Assembly (NCBI GenBank): GCA_016841205.1
Contig: JAENZP010000004.1
Location: 115,917 to 179,916, forward strand
Reading direction: 5' to 3'
DNA: 64,000 nt
Origin: Desulfoscipio geothermicus
GTDB lineage: Bacteria; Bacillota; Desulfotomaculia; Desulfotomaculales; Desulfallaceae
Shown: one piece after another, positions 48,457-59,147 of the stretch
Numbering within the stretch: the first letter of the stretch is position 1
Layout: each line of letters opens with the position of its first letter
Made by a program: the position numbers and the translations under genes
The notes under the pieces: generated by a model
What the model was told of the DNA's origin: nothing
Databases searched by the model: none
The model's input: only the letters and a program-made list of their open reading frames with translations

Positions 48457-50958
48457 ATGAAAAAAGAAGAAAAAAATAAAGATGAACTGCTGTCAATAAC
48501 AGAATTAGATGTAGAACAGTTGCGCTTCTATTGTGAAGAAGAATGTCTGAACTTTGAAACAACAGCCACCGTCCCCCCCTTGGAAGGGATGATCGGTCAG
48601 GAACGCGCGGTGAAAGCTATGGAGTTTGGCCTGCATACGAAAAACCCAGGCTATAATATTTTTGTTTCCGGTATGGTGGGAACAGGGAAATTAACCTACG
48701 CCGAACAGGCGGTACGCAAACTGGCCAAAGGGCAGCCCGTGCCCCAGGACTGGTGCTATGTCAACAATTTTGAAGACAGCAGCCAACCTATCACCATTAG
48801 TTTGCCGGCAGGTACAGGCAGCGTATTTCGCCAGGAAATGAAAGAATTGTTGGAAAACCTGCGGAATGAGGTGCCTAAAGCCTTTAGCAGTGAAGATTAT
48901 GAACGGGAAAGAACTGCCATCATGAAAGCCTTTAAGGAAAAACAGGTTACAATGCAGGAGGCTTTCGTTGAAAAGGCTAAAACATTTTCTGTACTGGTTA
49001 AGTGGTCTACAACCGGCTTTATGTTGGTGCCGCTGTTGGACGGGCAATCGGTGTCGGAGGAAGATTATCAGAAACTGGACGAAGAGAAGAAAGAAAAGAT
49101 CCAGGCCAATCTGCAGGCGGTGCATGATCTAGCTATAGCTGAGGCACGGCAAGTGCAGTACCTGGAGCGGGAAGTAAGAGAAAAGATCCGCGACTTGGAC
49201 AGCAAGGTGGCGCTTTTTGCCGTGGGTCACCTGATCGATGAAGTGCAGGAGAATTATAAAGACAATTCCGGTGTGACCAAATACTTGGAAGCAGTAAGAC
49301 ACGATGTTGTGAAAAATATCAAGGATTTCAAACAAGCTTCCTCCAGCGAGGAAGAAGGGCCGATGGCCTTGTTAGGGAAAACTGCTCCAGAAGTGATGCG
49401 AGAACGCTATGCTATCAATTTGTTGGTGGACAACCGAACTTGTGAGGGTGCGCCTGTCATTATTGAGATCAATCCCAATTATTACAACCTATGCGGTCGT
49501 GTTGAATATTCTAGTCGCATGGGTGTAGTGAGCACTGATTTTACGATGATCAAGGCAGGGGCGTTTCATTTGGCCAACGGTGGGTACCTTATCGTCAATG
49601 CTATGGATGTACTGATGAATCACAGGGTTTGGGAAGCTATGAAACGGACATTGAAAACGAAAAAACTGTATATTGAAAGTCTGGGAGAACAATATGGACT
49701 TATTGCTATGGCATCCTTGAAGCCTCAAGCTATCCCGGTGGACGTGAAGGTCATTATGCTGGGCAGTACTTATTTATATCATATGATGTATCAATACGAC
49801 GAAGATTTCCGTAAACTTTTCAAAATTCACGCAGACTTCGACGTGCAGATGGATAACACACCGGAGAATATCGGCAAATTGGCTGCGTTTGTCAGTACAA
49901 CCATCAAAAAAGAAAATCTCAAGGAATTTACTCGTGCTGCTGTTGCTCGAGTGGTGGAACATACAGCCAGGCTAAGCGGCAGTCAAACTAAGTTTACCGC
50001 CCGTTTCAACCAAATCGTGGAGATCCTGTGCGAGGCTGATTCCTGGGCGGCAATAGAGGGAGCAATAATTACAGATGCTGCCCATGTGCAGCAAGCCATT
50101 TCGGAAAAACGCTACCGTGCCAACAAGTATGAAGAACGTATCCAGGAGATGTTTAAGGAAGGAGTATATCTCATTGATACGGACGGAGCGAAAGTGGGTC
50201 AGATAAATGGCCTGGCGATATTGGGAGTAGGGGAATATGCCTTCGGTAAGCCGTCCCGCATTACAGCCAACACCTATCTCGGCCGGGCGGGCGTGGTTAA
50301 CATAGAGCGTGAAACAAAGATGAGCGGTGCCACCCATAGCAAAGGGGTGTTAATTCTTAGCGGCTATTTGGGGAATAAATATGCCCAGAATACGCCTTTA
50401 TCCGTCACTGTCAGCCTAACCTTTGAGCAACTCTATGACGGTGTGGACGGCGACAGCGCCTCCAGTGCGGAACTATACGCGATCTTGTCCAGCTTGGCGG
50501 AGTTGCCGCTACGTCAGGATCTAGCTGTCACGGGCTCGGTAAACCAAAAGGGGGAAATTCAGCCCATCGGCGGTGTTACGGAGAAGATTGAAGGTTTTTT
50601 CGAGGTATGTAAAATAAAAGGCCTTACCGGCCGGCAGGGTGTAATAATCCCACAGCAGAATGTGAAGGACCTAGAGTTGAATGAAGAGGTCATTGCCGCT
50701 GTAGGGGAAGGGAAATTTCACATTTATTCTATTGCCAATGTGAATGAAGGGATTGAACTGTTTACCGGCGTCGCTGCCGGCGAGGCGAACCGGGAGGGTG
50801 CATATCCGGCGCAATCCGTGCACGGCCGGGTTATCGCCAAACTGCAATCTTATCATAAAGCTTACTCGGCTGATAATTACGGTAAGAAAGGTAAGGAAAA
50901 TCATGATAAGAATACAGGGGGAGACGATAGTGAAATATTCAGAGGCAAATTTAGGTAG
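48457..50958 (+). CDS. Lon-family AAA/S16 protease (LonB/LonC-like)
   Basis: AAA region GMVGTGKLTYA; S16 protease region VSLTFEQLYDGVDGDSASSAELYAILSSLAELPLRQDLAVTGSVNQKGEIQPIGGVTEKIEGF. Confidence 0.92.
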   Translation: MKKEEKNKDELLSITELDVEQLRFYCEEECLNFETTATVPPLEGMIGQERAVKAMEFGLHTKNPGYNIFVSGMVGTGKLTYAEQAVRKLAKGQPVPQDWCYVNNFEDSSQPITISLPAGTGSVFRQEMKELLENLRNEVPKAFSSEDYERERTAIMKAFKEKQVTMQEAFVEKAKTFSVLVKWSTTGFMLVPLLDGQSVSEEDYQKLDEEKKEKIQANLQAVHDLAIAEARQVQYLEREVREKIRDLDSKVALFAVGHLIDEVQENYKDNSGVTKYLEAVRHDVVKNIKDFKQASSSEEEGPMALLGKTAPEVMRERYAINLLVDNRTCEGAPVIIEINPNYYNLCGRVEYSSRMGVVSTDFTMIKAGAFHLANGGYLIVNAMDVLMNHRVWEAMKRTLKTKKLYIESLGEQYGLIAMASLKPQAIPVDVKVIMLGSTYLYHMMYQYDEDFRKLFKIHADFDVQMDNTPENIGKLAAFVSTTIKKENLKEFTRAAVARVVEHTARLSGSQTKFTARFNQIVEILCEADSWAAIEGAIITDAAHVQQAISEKRYRANKYEERIQEMFKEGVYLIDTDGAKVGQINGLAILGVGEYAFGKPSRITANTYLGRAGVVNIERETKMSGATHSKGVLILSGYLGNKYAQNTPLSVTVSLTFEQLYDGVDGDSASSAELYAILSSLAELPLRQDLAVTGSVNQKGEIQPIGGVTEKIEGFFEVCKIKGLTGRQGVIIPQQNVKDLELNEEVIAAVGEGKFHIYSIANVNEGIELFTGVAAGEANREGAYPAQSVHGRVIAKLQSYHKAYSADNYGKKGKENHDKNTGGDDSEIFRGKFR

Positions 50959-51373
50959 AATTTTCATCTTGAGACTGGAAAATACAGATAAAATACCCGA
51001 CACTATTGAGGAATTTGCCAAGCTACACAAAATTAATTCGGCAATAGTACACTTCCTTGGCGGTGCTGACGTAAACAGCAAAGTTGTAGTGGGGCCGGAG
51101 GACGGTACTGCTGAAAAGCCGTGCCCGATGGTTATAGAACTACTGGGAACAAGCGAGGCTGTAGGTATTGGGACTTTATTTATCAACGAAGACAAGGTTT
51201 CAAAACTGCACCTGCACTCTGCTTTTGGGCGTAATAGAGACACAGTTACAGGGTGTACAAGAGAAGGTGTAACAATTTGGCAGATTGGTGAAGTAGTTAT
51301 TTTTGAACTGATAAATTCATCGGCTCGAAGAAAGATAGACCCTAGCACTGGTTTTGAACTATTGGATTTGTAA
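50930..51373 (+). CDS. PPC/DUF296 domain protein
   Basis: RIFILRLENTDKIPDTIEEFAKLHKINSAIVHFLGG...LHLHSAFGR; GTG 50930 or ATG 50903 start, overlaps lon 3' end. Confidence 0.85.
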   Translation: MKYSEANLGRIFILRLENTDKIPDTIEEFAKLHKINSAIVHFLGGADVNSKVVVGPEDGTAEKPCPMVIELLGTSEAVGIGTLFINEDKVSKLHLHSAFGRNRDTVTGCTREGVTIWQIGEVVIFELINSSARRKIDPSTGFELLDL

Positions 51374-51501
51374 GAAGGCAAATTTGCAACCATAGCGGTA
51401 TTTTGCATTCTGCCCCTCGCCTTTGAACCTGCTCGACGCATGCGGCTAACCGCTGGCAATCATTGGTGACTGACATTACTTTTCTGGCAGGTGCATTTGG
51501 T

Positions 51502-51565
51502 GTTGGGGTCAGACCTTGACATTTGACACGTAGTTAAGCGTCAAATGTCAAGGTCTGACCCCAAC
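51502..51565. repeat. Palindrome (REP/MITE-like), copy B
   Basis: gttggggtcagaccttgacatttgacacgtagttaagcgtcaaatgtcaaggtctgaccccaac; shares core with copy A. Confidence 0.93.
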
Positions 51566-51729
51566 GGGGTGTTACCCCGCAAATATTACTGTACATCGAT
51601 AAAAACCGACAAAATATATAGCCAAATCCCATAAAAACCATATATAATTATATAGTTAATTAGTGTATGTATTGTGATAGAAATATGTCTATTTAAATGC
51701 TGCACTGTAATTATTGTAGGAGGGATAAG

Positions 51730-53103
51730 ATGGAATCATTTTCAAATCTAATTGCCACAGTAAATGGTTTTGTTTGGGGACCATGGATGCTGACCCTGCT
51801 GGTAGGAACCGGTATTTTTCTCACCATCCGCTTAGGAGTCGTCCAGTTTAGGCACTTAGGTTATGCTCTTAAGCTGGCCTTTTCATCTTCCAAACAGGAT
51901 CATAAATCAAAAGGAGATATTTCTCATTTTCAGGCCCTAATGACAGCTCTGGCTGCCACCATCGGTACCGGTAACATTGTTGGAGTAGCTACCGCAGTAG
52001 TCCTGGGGGGACCAGGGGCTGTGTTCTGGATGTGGATAACTGCTATCTTTGGCATGGCTACCAAATACGGTGAGGCCGTACTAGCAATAAAATTCCGAAT
52101 TACAGATGAAAAAGGTGAAATGGCTGGTGGCCCAATGTACTACATCGAGCGGGGATTGGGCTGGAAATGGCTTGCCGTGCTCTTCGCCATCTTCGGGTCG
52201 GTAGCTGCATTTGGTATCGGCAATCTAGTTCAGGTAAATTCAGTGGCCGGTGCGGTTCAAGACACCTTTGGCATAAATCCCTGGGTATCTGGAGCATTTC
52301 TGGGCATTCTAACTGCTCTGGTTGTTCTAGGAGGAGTTAAAAGTATTGGTAGGGCCACGGGTGTCCTAGTTCCCGTGATGGCAGTTTTCTATATACTTGC
52401 CGGATTATACATAATCCTCACTAATCTAAATCTGCTTCCTGATGCCTTTGTTCTGATTTGCACGCAAGCCTTTACTGCAGAGGCTGGTTTCGGGGCTTTG
52501 CTAGGGAGTACCATCCGTTACGGGGTAGCCCGTGGTGTATTCTCCAATGAGGCTGGGCTAGGTTCAGCGCCTATTGCTGCGGCTGCAGCGAAAACCGACC
52601 ATCCTTGTCGGCAGGGCTTGGTTTCTATGACCGGAACCTTCCTGGATACTATCGTGGTTTGTAGTATAACCGGATTATCTTTGGTAATGGCTAATCTCTA
52701 TACGGGTATAGATAAGGCTCAGGCAGCAGCCTTGACAAGTCGTTCCTTTGACTTATTTATACCACATGTTGGAAGCCTTATTGTCACAATAGGTCTGATA
52801 TTATTTGCTTATTCAACGGTTTTAGGTTGGTCTTATTATGGCGAAAAGTGTTTTTATTATCTGATGGGACAAAAGGGAGTCCTGCCCTACCGTGTCGTCT
52901 TCTGCATCTTTGCCTTTGTGGGCGCCGGTTTGAAAATTGGGCTGGTTTGGGATATTGCCGATACCTTTAATGGTGCCATGGCTATTCCTAATCTAATTGC
53001 TCTTTTATTCCTATCAGGTGTAATTGCAGCTGAAACTAAGGAATTTAAAGGGATCCGCGCAAAGGAAAAGGTGGAAGATAAGGCAGTTGGACGGGCTAGT
53101 TAA
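51730..53103 (+). CDS. AGCS-family sodium:alanine/glycine symporter
   Basis: TALAATIGTGNIVGVATAVVLGGPGAVFWMW, GVARGVFSNEAGLGSAPIAAAAA. Confidence 0.95.
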   Translation: MESFSNLIATVNGFVWGPWMLTLLVGTGIFLTIRLGVVQFRHLGYALKLAFSSSKQDHKSKGDISHFQALMTALAATIGTGNIVGVATAVVLGGPGAVFWMWITAIFGMATKYGEAVLAIKFRITDEKGEMAGGPMYYIERGLGWKWLAVLFAIFGSVAAFGIGNLVQVNSVAGAVQDTFGINPWVSGAFLGILTALVVLGGVKSIGRATGVLVPVMAVFYILAGLYIILTNLNLLPDAFVLICTQAFTAEAGFGALLGSTIRYGVARGVFSNEAGLGSAPIAAAAAKTDHPCRQGLVSMTGTFLDTIVVCSITGLSLVMANLYTGIDKAQAAALTSRSFDLFIPHVGSLIVTIGLILFAYSTVLGWSYYGEKCFYYLMGQKGVLPYRVVFCIFAFVGAGLKIGLVWDIADTFNGAMAIPNLIALLFLSGVIAAETKEFKGIRAKEKVEDKAVGRAS

Positions 53104-53250
53104 TTTGCTTTATTTTTAATTAGTAAATGGAAATGAAAATATTATAAAAGTTTCCAATAAAATCAACAAGACGGTAGCGTCTGTACCTGTGCCCACTTTT
53201 GGGAATGGGGTTAAAAAACAATAATTTTTAGTAAACGTGGGGTAAAATGT

Positions 53251-53282
53251 ATAACCCTCAAGCAGTGGGCTTGGGGGTTTTG
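53251..53282. terminator. Rho-independent terminator-like hairpin
   Basis: aaccctcaagcagtgggcttgggggttttg. Confidence 0.65.
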
Positions 53283-53549
53283 CTATATCTAAATACTGCC
53301 GGTGGTAGGCCAAACCATTTGTTTTGCATAGGGTGGATATGGCCTTCAAAGCTATAGGTGTAGTAGATAAAAGGCCTTTTTTAGCACCAAATCAGCGCCC
53401 TTGAGAGGGTCATCAGCAATTCCGTAGGCTGCTACGAACCCATGTCTGTTGGAATTGTTTTGATAAAGGTGGGAATAAACGCAATAGACTTGGCTATTTC
53501 ATCCTGATCATTTCCATGATTAAAATTCAGTTCAATAGCTTCCGTATTA

Positions 53550-54659
53550 TTAAATCTTACCTTTTTCCCTGGCAATCCTTGAGAACTTTTCTTGTGCATT
53601 GCTAGGAGGAACGTATAAGTCCGAACGCCGGGACATGGTTAACGAACCACTGGGGCAAGCAGAGGCACATACACCACAGCCTAGACAAGCTTCTTTATTC
53701 ACCACAGGTACTTCCGAACCGCTCTTATCATATTGCATGCTAATGGCCTTTATATGACAACGTTCAGCGCAGGTCCCGCAACCAATGCATGTTTCCGCAT
53801 TTAATTCAGGAATAAAGTTGCTGGGTTGAGTGGCGTATTGGCCAGTTTTATTTATGCCGGTTAGAATTACGCAGCAGCAACCGCAACAGTGGCATATGTA
53901 AGCAGGTTTATTAAGCACGTTATCACAATTATGGACCAAGCCAAGTTTTTCTGTTTGGTCAAGTATCTGCAGTAATTCGTCCACTGTGGCCGGTTTGCCC
54001 AAACCTCTGCGTATTATCCATTCCGCAGCGCTGCCAAGGGAAGTGCAAACCTCAAGGGGTGCCCCGCATGACTTACCTAAATGACTTGCTTTATGGCGGC
54101 AGGGGCATATTGAAATTGCTCCTCCACCGGATTGTCGGATAATCTCACTGGCTCTTTCGTAAGTTAGCACTTCTGTTTCCACGGCCATAGGTATAACGTT
54201 TTCATATACCAGGGTACGCATCATTTTAGTGTCTTTTCCTGCGAATTCATCCCTGACTTCTTTATTGTTAAAGTAAGCTTGAAAAAGCTCGGCTAAATCT
54301 TTTAATTCAACATTATCCAGTACCCGCATGAATGTATATTCAAAAAATCCTATTACCATCGGGACCAGCATGTAATAAAAAGTGTCCTTGCGGGGGATAT
54401 CCAACACCAATCCTTTTTCAGCCATGCCATCCAGAATTATTTTTAACTGTTTGTCCTCAATGCCGGTAATATCAGCGATTTTCTCCAATGCAATAGGTAT
54501 CATAGGAAATTTGCTGCCGACAATGGCCTCAGACTCAGTGTAAAGACGATGAAGAATGGCCATTAAGGTATCATTGATTGGTGTCCCCACCGGATTCCTA
54601 TTTAATCGTTCGGCTAATATCCGGTAAACCTCATCTTTGTTGTTAACCAAATGTCCCAT
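53550..54659 (-). CDS. 4Fe-4S dicluster ferredoxin-type protein with N-terminal helical domain
   Basis: CIGCGTCAERCHIKAI and CLGCGVCASACPSGSL clusters; additional CPCRHK and CHCCGCCC motifs. Confidence 0.88.
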   Translation of the reverse strand: MGHLVNNKDEVYRILAERLNRNPVGTPINDTLMAILHRLYTESEAIVGSKFPMIPIALEKIADITGIEDKQLKIILDGMAEKGLVLDIPRKDTFYYMLVPMVIGFFEYTFMRVLDNVELKDLAELFQAYFNNKEVRDEFAGKDTKMMRTLVYENVIPMAVETEVLTYERASEIIRQSGGGAISICPCRHKASHLGKSCGAPLEVCTSLGSAAEWIIRRGLGKPATVDELLQILDQTEKLGLVHNCDNVLNKPAYICHCCGCCCVILTGINKTGQYATQPSNFIPELNAETCIGCGTCAERCHIKAISMQYDKSGSEVPVVNKEACLGCGVCASACPSGSLTMSRRSDLYVPPSNAQEKFSRIAREKGKI

Positions 54660-54807
54660 TAAAAATCCCCCTTTTGGATTCGCATACTAATCCCGCAGGT
54701 CACTTTAAAGCTAGTTAGCTCTTCTAATTATACATATAAAGTTGTTTTTTACTAACAATCGCGAAGCATTATTCCCAAGTAAATATTTTGCTTGTAATAA
54801 ATTCCTA

Positions 54808-54858
54808 TTGAATGTATGTTAGCAAGGGGCATATAATATAACCAAACATTAGTTTGGT
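54808..54858 (+). promoter_or_regulatory. Putative promoter (TTGAAT-18-TATAAT) with overlapping palindromic operator
   Basis: TTGAAT 54808-54813, TATAAT 54832-54837, ACCAAACATTAGTTTGGT 54841-54858. Confidence 0.6.
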
Positions 54859-54868
54859 GGTGTTCCTA

Positions 54869-56062
54869 ATGAACAGAGTCATTTCCCTGACTGACATGAA
54901 TAGCTTTTACGCCAGTTGCCATCAGGCTGTAAACCCTGAGCTTGAGGGTAAAGAAGTCATTGTTGCGGGTGATCCTGAAAAAAGAACCGGCATTGTATTG
55001 GCAGCTTCCTACCCGGCCAAAGCACGCGGCATAAAAACCGGCATGGCCTTATGGGAAGCCAGGCGGTTGTGCCCTAACGGGTATTTCTTCAAGCCGGACT
55101 TTTCGTTATACATAAATTTTTCGACTAAGATATTAAAAATAATGAGAGATTTTACAGATTTGGTGGAGCCTTTTTCCATAGACGAGGCTTTTATGGACTT
55201 AACCGGGGTAACCCATATATGGGGGCCGCCCCAAGAAATAGCCAATCAATTAAAAGAAAGAATCAGGTCTGAGATTGGCGTCTTCTGTAGTGTTGGCATT
55301 GGCCCCAATAAATTGATCGCCAAAATGGCAGCTGATCAGCAAAAACCGGATGGTTTAACCATATTAGAAACTGTAAACAGTTTTAAGCAGGCGTTCTGGC
55401 CACAACCCGTAAGAAAATTATTTGGGATCGGTTCCAGGTATGAAAGGCATTTAAGATATTACAATGTAATAACTATCGGTGATTTGGCTAAATTTTCAGT
55501 GGAAATTCTAAAAAAACGGTGGGGTAAAAATGGTGAGCTGCTGTGGTACTTAGCCAACGGTTTGGATAACAGTCCGGTGATGCCCTGTTCACTGGATGTT
55601 TCCAAGAGTATGGGACAGCAAAGGACTCTGCCCAGAGATGTATATGGCTTTAAAAATATTAAGGTAGTACTGCTTGAACTTTGTGAAATGGTGGCACGTC
55701 GGGTGCGCCAGGGTGGCTACGTTGGCCGGACGGTATTTTTAACCTTGCGGGACACCCAATTAAACTTTCTTTCCAGGTCGATGGCTATGCCTGAGTATAC
55801 AGACCTGCCGGACGATATATATCAAACGGCTTGCCGGCTTTTACATAAGCACTGGGATGAAGCATGCCCGGTAAGGCTCATTGGTATAAGCCTTAGCGAG
55901 CTGACCAGGATGAAATATAGACAATATGATATTTTTTGTATAAAGGAAAAACAAACCAAGCTGGTTAAAGCTTGTGACGCGATAAAGGACCGGTTTGGGG
56001 AACACGCGGTGATGAGGGGTATATCATTGACTGAAGCGAGTTTATTTGCCAAGGGGAATTAA
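54869..56062 (+). CDS. Y-family DNA polymerase (DinB/UmuC-like)
   Basis: DMNSFYASCHQAVNPEL, SIDEAFMDLT, CSVGIGPNKLIAKMA. Confidence 0.93.
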   Translation: MNRVISLTDMNSFYASCHQAVNPELEGKEVIVAGDPEKRTGIVLAASYPAKARGIKTGMALWEARRLCPNGYFFKPDFSLYINFSTKILKIMRDFTDLVEPFSIDEAFMDLTGVTHIWGPPQEIANQLKERIRSEIGVFCSVGIGPNKLIAKMAADQQKPDGLTILETVNSFKQAFWPQPVRKLFGIGSRYERHLRYYNVITIGDLAKFSVEILKKRWGKNGELLWYLANGLDNSPVMPCSLDVSKSMGQQRTLPRDVYGFKNIKVVLLELCEMVARRVRQGGYVGRTVFLTLRDTQLNFLSRSMAMPEYTDLPDDIYQTACRLLHKHWDEACPVRLIGISLSELTRMKYRQYDIFCIKEKQTKLVKACDAIKDRFGEHAVMRGISLTEASLFAKGN

Positions 56063-56282
56063 AAATTTATCAGAGAAATTAAATGGATATGCCAATGCGT
56101 TTAGTTATTTGTTTTAAACATTGTGGTTAAGCAAAATGCCGCGATGTTTTTTAGTTATTAACTTAATTGTTATTCGAATAATTTAATGCGATAATAATTT
56201 AATATGATAATATATGACATTATTTCCGAAGGTATTAACAAATCTGTTGTTTAAATAATCTTTAGATTTTATCAACGAGAGG

Positions 56283-58976
56283 ATGAATACTTTGGCTAAC
56301 ACCAAAGATGCTGGGCAATTTATAAAATGTGGCGATCTTACCTGTACAGTTGACCAAAATAGTTCCCGGTTAACCGGGGATAAAGCACGTATCCAAGAGC
56401 TGGAAGCAGAAATTATAAGGCTAAGAGAGGAAATTGAAAAAAGAAAAAAAACTGAAGCGCTTTTAGAAGCCTTTTTTAATTATACAATCTCATCAGTGGT
56501 TATCCTGGATAGGAATTATAATCTTGTCCATGTCAATGAGGTATATGCTAAAGCATTTTCCCATGATGTTTCTGATTATCCAGGTCATAATTACTTTGAA
56601 TTCTACCCTTCTGAAGATAAAGAAATATTTGATAATGTTATCAAGACAAAAGAAATCTATAAGGTATCGGCCAGACCCTTTACATTCCCTGGCCATTCTG
56701 AGTGGGGGGTAACTTATTGGGATTGGACACTTGCTCCCGTCCTGGATTCATCAGGTGAGGTCGAGTTATTAATCTTAACTCTACATGATGTGACTGAATA
56801 TGTTAGAATTCAAGAAAAACTATTTGAAAATGAAGAACGTTACCATTCCATATTTAATAACAGCCTTGATGGTATTTTATTGACCGTTCCAGACGGTACT
56901 ATATTATCAGCCAATCCCTCAGCTTGTCATATGTTTGGCCGAACCGAAGAGGAATTGTGTGCTGTAGGGTGGAAAGGATTCGTTGATTTTGATGACCCAA
57001 GAGTTATGAAAGCCTTAAAGGAAAGAGAAAAAGCAGGAAGTTTTACCAGTGAAATGACATTGTTACGCAAAGATGGAACTAAATTTTATGGTGAAGTAAA
57101 TTCAATACTATTTAAGAATACAAATGGTCAAATTTTATCCAGTATGATTGTGCGGGATATAACCGAACATAAAAAGGCAGAGGAGACCCTTCGTTTGTCT
57201 GATGAAAAGTTTTCTAAAGCTTTTCATCAGAGCCAAACAATGATGTCTATTTCCAGGTCTGGGGACGGGCGTTATATTGATGTGAACGATACCCTTGCCG
57301 ATGTATTTGGTTACAGTCGGGAAGAGCTAATCGGTAGAAGTGCTATTGAGCTAAATCTCTGGGTAGACTTAAATGAAAGACAAGAAATGCACAAGCTTAT
57401 TTCAACAAATGGTTATATTAAAAATTTTGAAAGCAAATTCAGGAGAAAATCAGGCGAGATTGGCTTTGCTTTTTCTACGATCAGTCTTTTAGATATTGGT
57501 GGCGAGAAGTATCTGCTTACCTCCGCGATAGATATTACTGAAAGAAAGAAAACAGAAGAGGCTTTGCGCATATCCGAGGAAAAGTTTTCTAAGCTATTTT
57601 ACTATAGTCAGATGCCAATGGCTATTTCCAGGCTCAAGGATAGTACTTATATTGATGTGAACGATGCCTATTTAGAAATAATGGGTTTCCAGCGGGAAGA
57701 ACTAATCGATAAAGGTATTTTTGCTGAATTAAATATTTGCTGTACAGACACGCAAGAAAGGGAAGAAAAATTTAATGAATTTTATAAAAATGGTTTTGTA
57801 AGAAACCTTGAACTTAAAGTTAGAAAAAAGACAGGGGAAATTGCGTATGCTCTTTCATCTTTTAATATTATAGATATAAATGGTGAGAAGTGCAGGCTTA
57901 CCTCTGCGATAGATATCACTGAAAGAAAAAAAGCGGAGGAGGCTTTGCGTTCATCTGGAGAGCTGTTCCATAAAACTTTTAACGCCAACCCATTGCCAAT
58001 GGCTATTTTGTCAATAAATAATGACACATTTGTAGAAGTTAATAAAGCATTCCTTGATAAAAACCGCTATACCCGAGATGAATTGCTTGGGTTAGGTATG
58101 ACTGATCTGAATTATTGGGTTGACTTAAATGAACGTGATCGATTTAAAGAAGGAATTAAAAAAGAAGGTGTTGTTAGAAATCTTGAAGTAAGAATATTTA
58201 AAAAATCAGGGGGGATAGCAACAGTATTATTGTCTGGAGTACTCATTAATTGGAATAATGATGAATGTGTTCTCAGCATAATTAATAATATTACCGAGCT
58301 AAAACGCTACCAACATGAAATTGCACGTTTAGACCGTTTGAACATGGTAGGACAGATGTCCGCCGGAATTGGGCATGAAATCAGGAATCCAATGACGACT
58401 GTAAGAGGGTTCCTGCAATTACTCAAGGAAAAGGACAGGTATGCTCAAGATAAGGAATATATGGATTTAATGATAGAGGAGTTGGACAGGGCCAATTCAA
58501 TTATTACAGAGTTTCTATCGTTGGCAAAAGATAAGGTTGTTGAATTGAAAAGGAAGTGCCTAAATCAGGAGCTAAGGACTATCTTTCCTTTGCTAAGGGC
58601 TGATGCCATGAAACAGGATAAAAATATTGAAATGGAACTTGGTGATGTTCCATATGTAGTCATTGATAAAAATGAGATTAAACAACTTATCCTTAACCTT
58701 GTCTGCAATGGCCTTGAAGCTATGTCATCAGGAGGACTTTTGTCCATCAAAACATTCAAAGATGATGATGGAGTAGTCCTAACTGTGCAAGACCAGGGTA
58801 CGGGGATTCCAACAGAAGTTCTTGAGAAAATAGGTACACCCTTCTTAACGACCAAAGACAGTGGTACCGGCCTGGGGCTTGCTGTTTGTTTCAGTATAGC
58901 TCAGAGAAATAAAGCCAAGATAGATATTGAGACTGGCTCCAGTGGGACAACATTTTATGTAAGATTTATAAGCTAA
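56283..58976 (+). CDS. Multi-PAS sensor histidine kinase
   Basis: About five PAS units, His[20 protein letters not shown], HATPase [30 protein letters not shown]. Confidence 0.93.
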   Translation: MNTLANTKDAGQFIKCGDLTCTVDQNSSRLTGDKARIQELEAEIIRLREEIEKRKKTEALLEAFFNYTISSVVILDRNYNLVHVNEVYAKAFSHDVSDYPGHNYFEFYPSEDKEIFDNVIKTKEIYKVSARPFTFPGHSEWGVTYWDWTLAPVLDSSGEVELLILTLHDVTEYVRIQEKLFENEERYHSIFNNSLDGILLTVPDGTILSANPSACHMFGRTEEELCAVGWKGFVDFDDPRVMKALKEREKAGSFTSEMTLLRKDGTKFYGEVNSILFKNTNGQILSSMIVRDITEHKKAEETLRLSDEKFSKAFHQSQTMMSISRSGDGRYIDVNDTLADVFGYSREELIGRSAIELNLWVDLNERQEMHKLISTNGYIKNFESKFRRKSGEIGFAFSTISLLDIGGEKYLLTSAIDITERKKTEEALRISEEKFSKLFYYSQMPMAISRLKDSTYIDVNDAYLEIMGFQREELIDKGIFAELNICCTDTQEREEKFNEFYKNGFVRNLELKVRKKTGEIAYALSSFNIIDINGEKCRLTSAIDITERKKAEEALRSSGELFHKTFNANPLPMAILSINNDTFVEVNKAFLDKNRYTRDELLGLGMTDLNYWVDLNERDRFKEGIKKEGVVRNLEVRIFKKSGGIATVLLSGVLINWNNDECVLSIINNITELKRYQHEIARLDRLNMVGQMSAGIGHEIRNPMTTVRGFLQLLKEKDRYAQDKEYMDLMIEELDRANSIITEFLSLAKDKVVELKRKCLNQELRTIFPLLRADAMKQDKNIEMELGDVPYVVIDKNEIKQLILNLVCNGLEAMSSGGLLSIKTFKDDDGVVLTVQDQGTGIPTEVLEKIGTPFLTTKDSGTGLGLAVCFSIAQRNKAKIDIETGSSGTTFYVRFIS

Positions 58977-59147
58977 TGATTCCTTTAGCATGGCGTGTAA
59001 AGTTGAAATTAACCGGTAATTGTTTAACCACTGCAATGGGCATTTTGCCTCATGACAATATAGAGGAAGCCTTAACAATAGCTTTACTGGTTGATACAGC
59101 AGCAAAATAAATGTAAAGAAAAGCTAAGTTATATTTTAGGAGGATTT

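Noticed and set aside
50671-51459. 262-aa minus-strand ORF opposite lon 3' end and PPC gene
   Set aside because: Opposes two coherent CDSs; no motif
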